A stretch of DNA of 64,000 nucleotides from Pyrinomonadaceae bacterium (GTDB lineage: Bacteria > Acidobacteriota > Blastocatellia > Pyrinomonadales > Pyrinomonadaceae), in the NCBI GenBank assembly GCA_021228405.1, contig JAJQRF010000002.1:1054001-1118000 (forward strand). The letters are read 5' to 3'. How positions within the stretch are numbered: position 1 is the first letter of the stretch; each line of letters opens with the position of its first letter. The translations under genes and the position numbers were made by a program. Of this stretch, positions 19,169-27,541 are shown piece after piece. The notes under the pieces are model-generated. The model had not been told where the DNA came from. It was given only the letters and a program-made list of their open reading frames with translations, and did not search any database.

Positions 19169-19896
19169 ACAGAGAGCGGTTTCAGAGTTTAAGCGAGAAA
19201 AATAATGTCGAATTTGCGAAATATTTTTCACAGAAGGAATTTAAGCAAAAGCATTTTCAGTCGGGCGCGGACGATCTTTGCGCGGGGCTTGTTTATCTGT
19301 GGATTCAATATAATATCGAAAAAAAAAATCTGCTCGCGCATCTGAAAACGCCGCAATCGTCGCTTTTGGAAGAAATAATTTCGATTCAGAGAAACAGTTT
19401 TTATCCGGGTATGCCTGAAAATCAGGAAGATTTTCGTTTAAGCGATGCCGATAAAATATTGCTGAAGAAAAAATACGGTTCGGACGATTGGGATTTTTTA
19501 ATGAAAAAGATGCAAAAAGCCGGTGCCGCAGACTTTTTGGAGTTAGAATTGATAGAAAGTTTCAAGCCTTTCAACTTAAACACCCGCAAATACAAAGATT
19601 TTCCTGCAAACGACGACTTTCCGCTTGATCTGAAAGAACACCGGAAAACCTTTTTCAGTTTGATAATTTTCAGATACTTGAAAGGGGAAAAAATGACGGG
19701 ACACAGAATGGCTTACTTTAAAGAGCCGGACGGACAACATAAATTCTTCGATCCGAATTCGGGAGAAATAATTTGTTTCGACAGTCACCGATTTAGAAAC
19801 TGGCTGAAAGATTTCTTCGCAAACTCAAAATATAAAAAGCGAAAACCCGTTCCGAATCAACCGTTTATCAGTTTCTATGAGATCGAAATCGGCTGA
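19165..19896 (+). CDS. YopT-like papain-fold cysteine protease (peptidase C58 type)
   Basis: 243 residues from the ATG in the ATGA overlap at 19165; an earlier ATG at 19141 is less likely. The motifs LCAGLVYLWIQY (Cys39), GHRMAYF (His180) and KFFDPNSGEIICF (Asp196) give a Cys-His-Asp triad, with His and Asp 16 residues apart as in YopT of Yersinia (His258, Asp274). The FFDPN.GE block and the Cys motif followed by a Trp-containing helix are family hallmarks. C58 proteases cleave near the C-terminus of target proteins or process themselves and can be type III effectors. Here the gene is the last one in a biosynthetic operon, so a maturation protease releasing a leader or product is plausible. 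No secretion signal is seen. Confidence 0.75.
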   Translation: MNRERFQSLSEKNNVEFAKYFSQKEFKQKHFQSGADDLCAGLVYLWIQYNIEKKNLLAHLKTPQSSLLEEIISIQRNSFYPGMPENQEDFRLSDADKILLKKKYGSDDWDFLMKKMQKAGAADFLELELIESFKPFNLNTRKYKDFPANDDFPLDLKEHRKTFFSLIIFRYLKGEKMTGHRMAYFKEPDGQHKFFDPNSGEIICFDSHRFRNWLKDFFANSKYKKRKPVPNQPFISFYEIEIG

Positions 19897-19926
19897 TGAT
19901 AAACGGCTGAGTTCGGGTAGATTGTT

Positions 19927-20874
19927 TCACGAAAGTTCTTTCAGAGCCTTCTCCAACTGCGCCGTCGAATTTTCCTCGCCGTCATCCAGAAACAGATAAT
20001 TTATGCCTGACTTCCAATCGGGTTCCAGCTGAAAATGACGACACAATAGATTTTTCGCGCCTACTTCGATAAATTTAACTTCACCGAACCTGTTCAAAAT
20101 AGTATCTATCGACCGACACCATTGAACGGGATGACTCGACAGTTGAGCCAGATATTGCCGTATCTGACTTTCAGCCGGGTTTTCAACATACAGTCCGGTC
20201 ATATTCGGCAAATAGGGGGCTGAGGTGCGGTTTATGGGAACTTTTTCGAGATACTTTTCAAACTTCAAACTTGAATCGCTCAGGAAACGGCTGTGAATGG
20301 GAACGTCCACTTTTAATTTGCGAATTCTGGTTTGCGGGCTGAAAAGCGAAATATCATCGACGCAGGCATCGATTGCGTCGGGTTTTCCAACGAGCATAGA
20401 GGCGGTCGGCGACATCTGACCGCCGATTTCAACTTCACGGTCTTTGATGCAATCTTCTAAAAAAGAAAGTGAGATCGGATAAACGGCGACGCGTTTCCAA
20501 CCGGTTTCCATATTCTCGTATGATCTTCCCCGATAAACCAGAAAGCGTAACATATCTGCGAAATCGATCGCTCCGATATGAAATAAATGATTGCACTCGC
20601 CTAAACTGAAACCCAGAGAATATTTCGTCCGAATATTGTTGTCGTGCAATATCTTTTCATAGAGCGCGTTGACCAGAAAAACCGCTACCTGAAGATTGTC
20701 GTTCCGATCAAACCACGATTCGCGTTCGTTTGTAAATTCCTTCAGCAAATCCTTGTTCAAAACATCGGCGGCGTGTGCTATGAGGTCGGCACAAGGCGGG
20801 TGGAAGTCGATCAATTTTTGCCACATTCCGGCGTAGCAGGATAGTTGACTCGGAAACATAAAAACTGTCTGCAT
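19927..20874 (-). CDS. Acyltransferase of the FabD/malonyl-CoA:ACP transacylase family
   Basis: 315 residues. The GFSLGE nucleophile elbow (Ser90) and the PIHSRF motif (His194) form the catalytic pair; Arg115 in YRGRSY sits where FabD-type enzymes bind the malonyl carboxylate. The usual N-terminal FPGQGSQ is FPSQLSC here. The family moves an acyl group from CoA to a carrier phosphopantetheine. With no ketosynthase nearby, it may instead load a dicarboxylic unit or edit the carrier of the FAAL-ACP protein. It is the last gene of the - operon; GAGGT about 9 bases upstream overlaps the dioxygenase stop, so it is co-translated. It converges on the + operon 30 bases away. Confidence 0.88.
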   Translation of the reverse strand: MQTVFMFPSQLSCYAGMWQKLIDFHPPCADLIAHAADVLNKDLLKEFTNERESWFDRNDNLQVAVFLVNALYEKILHDNNIRTKYSLGFSLGECNHLFHIGAIDFADMLRFLVYRGRSYENMETGWKRVAVYPISLSFLEDCIKDREVEIGGQMSPTASMLVGKPDAIDACVDDISLFSPQTRIRKLKVDVPIHSRFLSDSSLKFEKYLEKVPINRTSAPYLPNMTGLYVENPAESQIRQYLAQLSSHPVQWCRSIDTILNRFGEVKFIEVGAKNLLCRHFQLEPDWKSGINYLFLDDGEENSTAQLEKALKELS

Positions 20875-20880
20875 TGATTT

Positions 20881-21831
20881 TTACCTCAAACCGTCGCAAA
20901 TTCTGACAAAAATTTTCCGTTCCGATGAATATGAACTGTTTCGACCGTGCATAATGCGCGTGTTGTCGATCAGTAAAATATCTCCTTTTTGCCACGTATG
21001 TTCGATGGTCAACTTTTTGCTCTCGGTAAGAATTTCGCTGATGATTTTTCGGGGAATCTTCGAGCCGTCCTTCATCCGGACTTTCACGGGAAAATCATTG
21101 CTTGCGGTGCGCGGAATTCCCGCGTGGAGCACACCTTTTTTGAAAGACGCTTCGCCCATAAAGAGCGCAACCACATTATTTATAAAACAAAACGGCTTAT
21201 CACGACCGTTGCCCGACAGTGCCGAACTGACATAATCTATTTTGATACTTCCGTCATCGTGATTTACTTTCAGATCATAATTCATATCCCGGCAGTAGTT
21301 TTCTATTTCAGAGAGCGTTGCCGCCGGAAAATTTTCCTGCCATTCGCTTTGCGTGTAACGTGTGCGATACCTGACCGGCATCTTTTCAAAAAATTCTTTT
21401 GTTTCGACGCTTAGATTTTTGTAAAGAGCTTCGCCGTCGCAAAGCGTCGTTTGACCGTCCTTGCCAGGTGAAATCTGACAATAAAACCAGAGTATCCGCG
21501 GGCGAACACTGCGGTAATACATTTCGCCGTGCAGGGGAATGGCAAATTCCTGCGTGTCGCCGGTGGCGGTCATCACGGTTTCATTGCCGTTAAAGGTTTT
21601 TCTATCGGAGAAAAATCCGCTTCGATAGTTGCTGAAATTATCACCGAGAGTATTGCTGAAAGAAACAAAGTCATCGATGTTCGGAGAGAATTTTCTCAGC
21701 AAAAGCCAGCCTTTAGAATGAAATGCTTCCTTTATCCCGGCACGAAATGCTTCGGCTTTTTTTTCCGCCGATGTTTCGTCTGCGCAATTATTTAAGATAG
21801 TATGTTCGGAAATTGAATCTGTTGATGTCAT
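20881..21831 (-). CDS. TauD/TfdA (clavaminate synthase-like) Fe(II)/2-oxoglutarate dioxygenase
   Basis: 316 residues. Metal ligands: His101 and Glu103 in PLHGEMYY (the HxE variant found in clavaminate synthase, where most TauD proteins have HxD) and His295 in IMHGRNS; Arg310, 15 residues later, is in the position that binds 2-oxoglutarate. FYCQISPGKDGQTTLCDG is the usual strand before the jelly-roll core. Such enzymes hydroxylate, desaturate or cyclise small molecules and carrier- or peptide-bound amino acids. AAGG lies about 12 bases before ATG 21831. Placed between CapA and acyltransferase genes in one - operon, it is a tailoring enzyme of the island. Confidence 0.9.
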   Translation of the reverse strand: MTSTDSISEHTILNNCADETSAEKKAEAFRAGIKEAFHSKGWLLLRKFSPNIDDFVSFSNTLGDNFSNYRSGFFSDRKTFNGNETVMTATGDTQEFAIPLHGEMYYRSVRPRILWFYCQISPGKDGQTTLCDGEALYKNLSVETKEFFEKMPVRYRTRYTQSEWQENFPAATLSEIENYCRDMNYDLKVNHDDGSIKIDYVSSALSGNGRDKPFCFINNVVALFMGEASFKKGVLHAGIPRTASNDFPVKVRMKDGSKIPRKIISEILTESKKLTIEHTWQKGDILLIDNTRIMHGRNSSYSSERKIFVRICDGLR

Positions 21832-21876
21832 TTTTCTAACCTTTTTCGACGACGGAAAGCCGCCAGATTTTATAAA

Positions 21877-23067
21877 CTACTTTGCCTTAATTTCCAGAAA
21901 ATAGCCTCTTTCATCCTGCCCGCGCCCGATCTCATCCAACGGCGTTTCAGGCGACGTATTTTTATCTTCCAGTAACCTGCAAACCTCGTCAAACTGTGAC
22001 GCATCGACAAAACGGGTTTGGTAATTTGTCAAAAGATTATCCGTCATTACGGGATAAAATCTGAAATGAACGCGAAACGCTTTTCCGTCGTGGTATATTC
22101 GCATCGCGGCGATAAGACTAAACGGCGGCGCGTTTTTTTGAAAGTAACGTCCCTGTGAATTGAACATAAAATTGCCGATGCCGAACGCGACCCAACGATC
22201 GTTTCGCTTCTCCAGTTCCTGAAGCATATGCGCTCCGTGCCCGATAATTACGTCCACACCTGTCGCCGTGATTCGTTCGGCGATCAAAACCTGGCGTTCC
22301 GTTTTCCATTTGTAATTTTTTCCCCAATGAGGAAAAAAAACAATAAAAGCGTCAGGATACCCGGATTTGATCGTCCGAACGGTTTCTTCCAGCAACTCGA
22401 AATTTAACGGGTTGATTCCGCCGTGCGTTTCGGTCGCGTAAGCATCGTAGTCTTCGCGGTAATTTTTCAACTCCTGAAACGCGCCGATCACGGCAAAAGT
22501 AAACGATTTCCCGTCGATCATCAGTCGGCTGATAAATGGTTTCGCGGCTTCGCGTATGTTTTTTCCGGCTCCGAAATATTTAAAGCCAAATTTTTCAAGC
22601 ACTTCTAAGGTTTGATAAAGACCATCGAGCGAATAATCCATCGTATGATTATTTGCCAGGCTCACTACGCGAATATTATGTGCGCGCAAGGCGGCAGGCG
22701 AAAGCTCTATATCGCTCCAATGAACGTAAAACTTTATTCCGTGAAATGGCGAAAGCGGCAGATCGGTCAGCGGCGTTTCCAGATTACCGATCGCCAAATC
22801 GACCGAATACAGCATATCCTTCATTTTTTCGAGAGAATAATCATATCCTTTGTCGCACAGAACATTCGATTTACCGTAATTTTTTGACTGATAATTTTCG
22901 CCGTGGCTGATGTCGCCTGTAAACAAGACTTCAACTAAGCTCGAACTTTTATTCTGCAACTCTAGGTCGATTCCCACGCCGGTGTCGGGAAAATCGGTTT
23001 TTTTAGATGGCGGGTTAGTTTCTGTGCTCATTTCTGTTGAAATTATATGTCCGGCTTGATATGTCAT
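21877..23067 (-). CDS. CapA/PgsA-family metallophosphoesterase-like protein
   Basis: 396 residues if it starts at ATG 23067; a TTG at 23082 and an ATG at 23031 are alternatives and none has a good Shine-Dalgarno sequence. Motifs of the PGA_cap family: VEVLFTGDISHG, IGNLETPLT, VVSLANNHTMDY, VIIGHGAHMLQ, WVAFGIGNFMFN, which together form a calcineurin-like metal site. Relatives take part in poly-gamma-glutamate export or capsule synthesis and some act in natural-product clusters. No signal peptide is visible at any candidate start. It is the first gene of the island's - operon, 45 bases before the dioxygenase. The link to a poly-acidic peptide (Asp20 protein) is suggestive only. Confidence 0.88.
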   Translation of the reverse strand: MTYQAGHIISTEMSTETNPPSKKTDFPDTGVGIDLELQNKSSSLVEVLFTGDISHGENYQSKNYGKSNVLCDKGYDYSLEKMKDMLYSVDLAIGNLETPLTDLPLSPFHGIKFYVHWSDIELSPAALRAHNIRVVSLANNHTMDYSLDGLYQTLEVLEKFGFKYFGAGKNIREAAKPFISRLMIDGKSFTFAVIGAFQELKNYREDYDAYATETHGGINPLNFELLEETVRTIKSGYPDAFIVFFPHWGKNYKWKTERQVLIAERITATGVDVIIGHGAHMLQELEKRNDRWVAFGIGNFMFNSQGRYFQKNAPPFSLIAAMRIYHDGKAFRVHFRFYPVMTDNLLTNYQTRFVDASQFDEVCRLLEDKNTSPETPLDEIGRGQDERGYFLEIKAK

Positions 23068-23142
23068 CGGAAAAGATTTCAATATCTCGGCGTTTACGAA
23101 ACGGGTCGGAAATATGCTTCAAGATCAGGCTCGGCATCCTGT

Positions 23143-24708
23143 TTACGGAAGATAATTTCGGGCGGTTTCATTGAATTGTTTGATTTGTTCATCGATCCAG
23201 AATTGGGCATCTTCGCGCTCAGATTCCTGCATCATTATTTCCGCAATTTTCGGAGCGATCTCGATGGCGGCTTTGGCGTTTAGAAATAGAGCACGCGTTC
23301 TCCGCGCCAGAATGTCTTCGACCGTTTGCGGCATTTCTTTTCGGCAAGTCCAGACGATCTCAGCTTTTCGATAAGGCAGTTCGGCGTGAAGTTTTTCGTT
23401 CAATGCCGGATTTTCTTCGATCAGTTTTTGAATTTCCAAAGCGTCCGCGCCGTAGATTTTTAAATCGCCCAATTTTGAAAGATCATCGGTAAACCCGTGA
23501 ATTTTCAGCCTTTCCGTGCCGGATTTCTTTTCGGGAAGCCTGCCAATAGCCGAAGCCTGATCGACGGCATCTTCCGCCATTGTTCGGTAAGTCGTCCATT
23601 TTCCGCCCGTGATCGTCAGCAAATTTGTTTTATTTATTTCGATCGTGTGATCGCGCGAAAGTGTCGCCGTGTTTTTTGAATTTTCGGCTTTGACAAGCGG
23701 GCGAATACCGACAAAAATACTCAAAATATCTTCGCGTTTCGGCGGATTTTCGAGATATTCCTCTGCGGTTTCAAGGATAAATTCGATCTCTTTTTCCTGC
23801 GCTTTCGGTTCGAGTTCGGGCTTTTCGATCGGCGTGTCGGTCGTGCCGAAAACGGCGTGATCGTGCCACGGAATCCCAAATAAAACGCGTTCGTCGGAAG
23901 TTTTCGGAATCATCAGAGCATTTTCCGAAGGCAGAAATTTCTTATCGAAAACGAGATGAATCCCCTGGCTCGGCGCGATGAGCTTCACGGATTTGCGGTC
24001 GGACATCTGCCGTATAGAATCGCTGAACGCGCCCGTTGCATTGATTACGGCTTTTGCCTTGGCGAGAAAAATCTGACCTGTAATTTCATCGGAAACCGCC
24101 GCGCCGTCGATGTTCCCGTTGTCGTCGTAATTGAACGCGAAAACGCGGGCGTAATTGAGCAAAACCGCATTTTGTTCGGCGGCGGTTTCGACCAGATTCA
24201 GCAAAAGCCGAGCATCGTCAAACTGCCCGTCGAAATACAGAATCCCGCCGTGCAGATTTTCCTTTTTGATACTCGGCAGACGTTCGATAGTTTCTTCGAC
24301 CGACAAAATTTCCGATTTTCCGAAACCGTATTTCCCTGAAAGAATGTTGTAAGTTTTGAGTCCGGCGGCGTAGAAAAATTTATCCCAATAACTGTAAACC
24401 GGAACGATGAAAGATTGTCTGCGAACGAGATGCGGCGCATTTTTGAAAAGGATTCCGCGTTCCTTCAAAGATTCGCGGACGAGCGAAACGTTGCCCTGCG
24501 CGAGGTAGCGCACGCCGCCGTGCACCAATTTTGTCGAACGGCTCGAAGTTCCTTTGCCGAAATCGTGTTGTTCGAGAAGCAGAACATCGAATCCGCGCGA
24601 AGCCGCGTCAACGGCGCATCCGATTCCGGTTGCGCCGCCGCCGATAATGATAATGTCCCAATCTTCTTTTCGCGCTCTGACGCGTTCGAGCATTTCCGTC
24701 CGATTCAT
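23143..24708 (-). CDS. glpD: FAD-dependent glycerol-3-phosphate dehydrogenase
   Basis: 521 residues. The N-terminal FAD Rossmann motif DIIIIGGGATGIGCAVDAASRG is followed by the GlpD signature GTSSRSTKLVHGGVRYL; ITGGKWTTYRTMAEDAVD is the conserved C-terminal FAD loop. It oxidises sn-glycerol 3-phosphate to dihydroxyacetone phosphate and passes electrons to the quinone pool at the membrane. Full length for the family. Divergent from the DUF2585 gene with 76 bases between the start codons. It is probably the first chromosomal gene to the right of the accessory island. Confidence 0.95.
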   Translation of the reverse strand: MNRTEMLERVRARKEDWDIIIIGGGATGIGCAVDAASRGFDVLLLEQHDFGKGTSSRSTKLVHGGVRYLAQGNVSLVRESLKERGILFKNAPHLVRRQSFIVPVYSYWDKFFYAAGLKTYNILSGKYGFGKSEILSVEETIERLPSIKKENLHGGILYFDGQFDDARLLLNLVETAAEQNAVLLNYARVFAFNYDDNGNIDGAAVSDEITGQIFLAKAKAVINATGAFSDSIRQMSDRKSVKLIAPSQGIHLVFDKKFLPSENALMIPKTSDERVLFGIPWHDHAVFGTTDTPIEKPELEPKAQEKEIEFILETAEEYLENPPKREDILSIFVGIRPLVKAENSKNTATLSRDHTIEINKTNLLTITGGKWTTYRTMAEDAVDQASAIGRLPEKKSGTERLKIHGFTDDLSKLGDLKIYGADALEIQKLIEENPALNEKLHAELPYRKAEIVWTCRKEMPQTVEDILARRTRALFLNAKAAIEIAPKIAEIMMQESEREDAQFWIDEQIKQFNETARNYLP

Positions 24709-24784
24709 AAATGAAGGCTTTTATTAGAATTTAGCAGAAAACTTGTAAATTTATCCAAATCAAACGAAAATCTTTTTTTGAACA

Positions 24785-25384
24785 ATGAGCGAATCAGAAC
24801 TAATCGACAAACAAAATCCGAACAGGAACGGTTTTTTCCCGATCTCAGCCGTTGTTGCGGCAACCGTTTTGATGACGGTCTGGCTGCGCCTCGACGGTCG
24901 CGTGTGGTGGTGTAAACTCGGCGATCACGCGATCTACGTCAACGAAGCGTGGAACAGCAGTCATACATCACAGCATTTTCTCGATCCGTATACATTCACG
25001 CACATTTTGCACGGTGTGATGTTTTTCTGGCTGATAAAGATTCTTTTCAAGAAATATTCTTTTTCGTGGCAATTATTCGTCGCGGTTTTGGTCGAATGCG
25101 CGTGGGAAATTTTGGAAAACAGCGATTTTATTATCGAAAAATATCGTAAAAACACAGCTTCGCTCGATTACTTCGGCGATTCGATCTTTAATTCGGTCGG
25201 CGACGTTCTGGCTTGCGCCCTTGGATTCGTCGTCGCTTACAAGCTCGGAGTTTGGCGTTCGCTTTTGTTTTTTTTGATTGTCGAATTGCTTCTCGTTTTC
25301 TGGATACGCGACAGTTTGCTGATAAATATTTTAATGCTTATTTATCCGATCGACGCAATTAAAACGTGGCAAATGCAATTTTAG
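24785..25384 (+). CDS. DUF2585 (UPF0314) membrane protein
   Basis: 199 residues with about four hydrophobic segments. The central block HFLDPYTFTHILHGVMFFW and CAWEILENSDFIIEKYR...SLDYFGDSIFNSVGD is the recognisable signature of DUF2585/UPF0314 proteins, which are inner-membrane proteins of unknown role. The conserved His and Glu residues in these blocks lie close to membrane helices, suggesting a membrane enzyme or metal site (inference). Start ATG 24785 has no clear Shine-Dalgarno site. Confidence 0.85.
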   Translation: MSESELIDKQNPNRNGFFPISAVVAATVLMTVWLRLDGRVWWCKLGDHAIYVNEAWNSSHTSQHFLDPYTFTHILHGVMFFWLIKILFKKYSFSWQLFVAVLVECAWEILENSDFIIEKYRKNTASLDYFGDSIFNSVGDVLACALGFVVAYKLGVWRSLLFFLIVELLLVFWIRDSLLINILMLIYPIDAIKTWQMQF

Positions 25385-25385
25385 G

Positions 25386-25499
25386 AAATAGCCGCGAAAA
25401 AGCACAAAAATCGCAAAATAGAAAAAAGAAAATGGAATCAGAAAACTCAAATTTCTTGATTCCATTTTTTGCGTCTTTCGTGCTTTTTCGCGGCTATTT
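25386..25499. terminator. Long inverted repeat between convergent genes (TAGCCGCGAAAA family, copy 1)
   Basis: Perfect 20-base arms: 25386-25405 and 25480-25499, core TAGCCGCGAAAAAGCAC. An inner hairpin (ATGGAATCA / TGATTCCAT, about 25432-25466) sits in the loop. The right arm overlaps the stop codon of the GrdB-like gene. Likely a bidirectional terminator and a dispersed repeat, since a second copy with the same core is at 29569-29642. Confidence 0.85.
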
Positions 25500-26361
25500 A
25501 ATTTTCACCGCGGCTTTGTTCGGTTTCGGTTTCCAACGCGACCGACAATTTGCGCGAAGCGGGTTGATCGAGAGTTTCGATCCAGCGCAGGGCTTCGTCC
25601 AGAACGCGCAGTTGATATTGTTTCCAGTTCGGTTTGCCGACGGTCGAGCCGGGTTCGCCGTCATAATATGCGGCGCGCGGCGGACGGATTTTGTCGGTCG
25701 CGATGCGGTCAGCCGAGATCAACATCGTCGGAATTCCTTGCCGTTCGATCTCACGCGCAACGATTCCGAGCGTTTGATAGCAAAGCCGCGAAGCCGGAAC
25801 CAAGAGCGCGGCTTGCACTTCGTAACCTTTTAATCTGTCGGCGATGCGCGGCGCGAGTTCGTTCGCGACCAATGCCGCATTCGGAATCCAACTGCTCAAA
25901 CTCCACCAAACCTGATTCAAATTGCCGATCACGCCGTTGGCTTCATACTCGAGCAGGCGTTCGACCGGGATCAGCACGTTGCGGTCTTCTTTGACCGCTT
26001 TCGCGTCGTAGCCCTTTGCCGCATAAAGCAAATCTTCGGCTTCGACCTCGATCGGGATTTCGCGGAAATTAATGTCGCCGTCCCGTGAATTGAGATCGAA
26101 AGGCTCGGTTCCGTCGATGTATGCTCCGGCTGACGAAATCAGCGCGAGATTGAGCATCGGAAGCGCGCGGCGCATCGGCGTAAACGGTGCGTAAGTATTT
26201 TCGACAAAAGGATAATTTTTCAAATCGTCATTGGCGCGCCAATTTTTGAAACGGCTTGAAAATTCGCCCAAACCTTCGATGACCGCACCTTGTTTGCTCG
26301 GTGCTTTTTTACTTTCGATGCCGAGCCGTCGTTCGATATTTTCTCTGATCGTATTTAGCAT
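25498..26361 (-). CDS. GrdB/PrdB-like (glycine/sarcosine/betaine reductase selenoprotein B family) protein
   Basis: 287 residues from ATG 26361; the frame is open further to 26418, but this ATG has AGGA about 10 bases upstream and follows the previous stop by 13 bases. NTYAPFTPMRRALPMLNLALISSAGAY, FREIPIEVEAEDLLYAAKGYDAKAVKEDRNVLIPVERLLEYEANGVIG and a C-terminal YQTLGIVAREIERQGIPTMLIS strand resemble the B subunit of glycine or D-proline reductases. No in-frame TGA/Sec or UxxC site is seen, so it is not a functional selenoprotein subunit. Such Sec-free homologues occur widely in aerobic bacteria with unknown role. Two-gene - operon with DUF4149. Confidence 0.75.
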   Translation of the reverse strand: MLNTIRENIERRLGIESKKAPSKQGAVIEGLGEFSSRFKNWRANDDLKNYPFVENTYAPFTPMRRALPMLNLALISSAGAYIDGTEPFDLNSRDGDINFREIPIEVEAEDLLYAAKGYDAKAVKEDRNVLIPVERLLEYEANGVIGNLNQVWWSLSSWIPNAALVANELAPRIADRLKGYEVQAALLVPASRLCYQTLGIVAREIERQGIPTMLISADRIATDKIRPPRAAYYDGEPGSTVGKPNWKQYQLRVLDEALRWIETLDQPASRKLSVALETETEQSRGEN

Positions 26362-26374
26362 TTTTGTTTCAATC

Positions 26375-26902
26375 CTAAAACTTGAATTCGTTATTGATGT
26401 CGGTAAATTTGTTGTCAACCGCTACTGTTTTATCAGATTTCCGCGCAATAAAAAAGAAAATAATGAGCGCGGCGATCATCGAACCCGCCAAAATCCAGAC
26501 CGAATATTGATGCAGTTGATTAAACTGAATTCGGAGCGGGTCTTCGAGCGGAATTTCGTCGACCGGTTTACCGCCGAATTGTCCGCGCACAAAAGAAAGC
26601 CAGAGCGCGATGACAAATTGATTGACGGCGCAGGCGGCGGTCAGCAAAATAAGCAGAATTCTTTCCGTCCACAGAAAGAAAGGTTTGATGTTCAGCCGTT
26701 TGATAAAAGAACTCAACAGCAGGATCAAACCGATTCCCAAACCGCTTAAATTGACGATCATCAGCGTCCGCGAAACGACCGCGCCGGCTAATTCGCGCGA
26801 AGGCAGAACGGCAAACGCACTTTGCGCGACAAAGATAAAGAAAACTGCCGCGCCGAGCCATAAAGCGATGAGAAGAAGTCTGAGATTGGAAATAAAACTC
26901 AT
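26375..26902 (-). CDS. DUF4149 (TMEM205-like) membrane protein
   Basis: 175 residues with four hydrophobic helices. The start LRLLLIALWLGAAVFFIFVAQSAFAVLPSRELAGAVVSRTL is the DUF4149 pattern, and the later HQYSVWILAG helix fits the end of the domain. Function is unknown. It is upstream of and co-directional with the GrdB-like gene, whose ribosome-binding site overlaps this gene's stop region. Confidence 0.82.
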   Translation of the reverse strand: MSFISNLRLLLIALWLGAAVFFIFVAQSAFAVLPSRELAGAVVSRTLMIVNLSGLGIGLILLLSSFIKRLNIKPFFLWTERILLILLTAACAVNQFVIALWLSFVRGQFGGKPVDEIPLEDPLRIQFNQLHQYSVWILAGSMIAALIIFFFIARKSDKTVAVDNKFTDINNEFKF

Positions 26903-26974
26903 TGATTTACCAACTTAATCTCTTGATATTATGCGGGTTTTCCTGAAAAAGAGCAAAGCGCGGAAAAATTAAAA

Positions 26975-26997
26975 ACGGAAAACGGAAAACGGAAAAT
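26975..26997. repeat. Short tandem repeat of GGAAAAC words
   Basis: Three consecutive ACGGAAA heptamers/octamers in the gap between the DUF4149 and rhodanese genes. The same word in reverse complement (TTTTCCGTTTTCC) occurs at 57606-57631, suggesting a dispersed intergenic element. Confidence 0.7.
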
Positions 26998-27033
26998 AAA
27001 AGATTGAAATGTTTCTGAAATTCTCCGAATTGC

Positions 27034-27357
27034 TCAGTATGTCGGAACGCTTTCGTCAACTTCGTAAGACCAGAGATCGATTCCGCCCGTCAGATTGTAA
27101 ACCTTTTCAAAGCCGTTTTGCGCCAGAAACATACAAACATTTGCGCTACGGATGCCGTGATGACACATTACGACGATCTCTTCTTCGGGATCGAGCGTGT
27201 CGAGCCATTCACTGGCGCGGCTCATCGGCAAAAGCTCCGCCCCTTCGATGTGTGCAATTCGGTGTTCGAGCGGTTCACGCACGTCGATAAATCTGAAAGT
27301 TTCGTTTTTCTGTAAACGCTCGAAAAGTTCCTTCGGCGAAATTGATCGATACGGCAT
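27034..27357 (-). CDS. Single-domain rhodanese-like protein
   Basis: 107 residues, one rhodanese domain. Active-site loop CHHGIRS with Cys65, preceded by IDVREPLEHRIAHIEGAELLPMS, the usual domain start. Single-domain rhodaneses carry sulfane sulfur as a cysteine persulfide and serve sulfur transfer or cyanide/sulfide detoxification. Cytoplasmic; no signal peptide. Divergent from the sensor kinase gene with 184 bases between starts. Confidence 0.93.
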   Translation of the reverse strand: MPYRSISPKELFERLQKNETFRFIDVREPLEHRIAHIEGAELLPMSRASEWLDTLDPEEEIVVMCHHGIRSANVCMFLAQNGFEKVYNLTGGIDLWSYEVDESVPTY

Positions 27358-27541
27358 ATATTTCGAGATTAAATGCCGTTCGGAAAACTTTCAAATCCGC
27401 AATAAAAATAAACCTTCCAATTACAAAAACTCTTGCAATAGAGGCATATTTTATTGCATAATTTCAGTGGCAAACTTTGTTTTTACATTGCCAACACATC
27501 AATACTTCCAAAATTCCTCAGCTTAATATTACCGCAACTAT

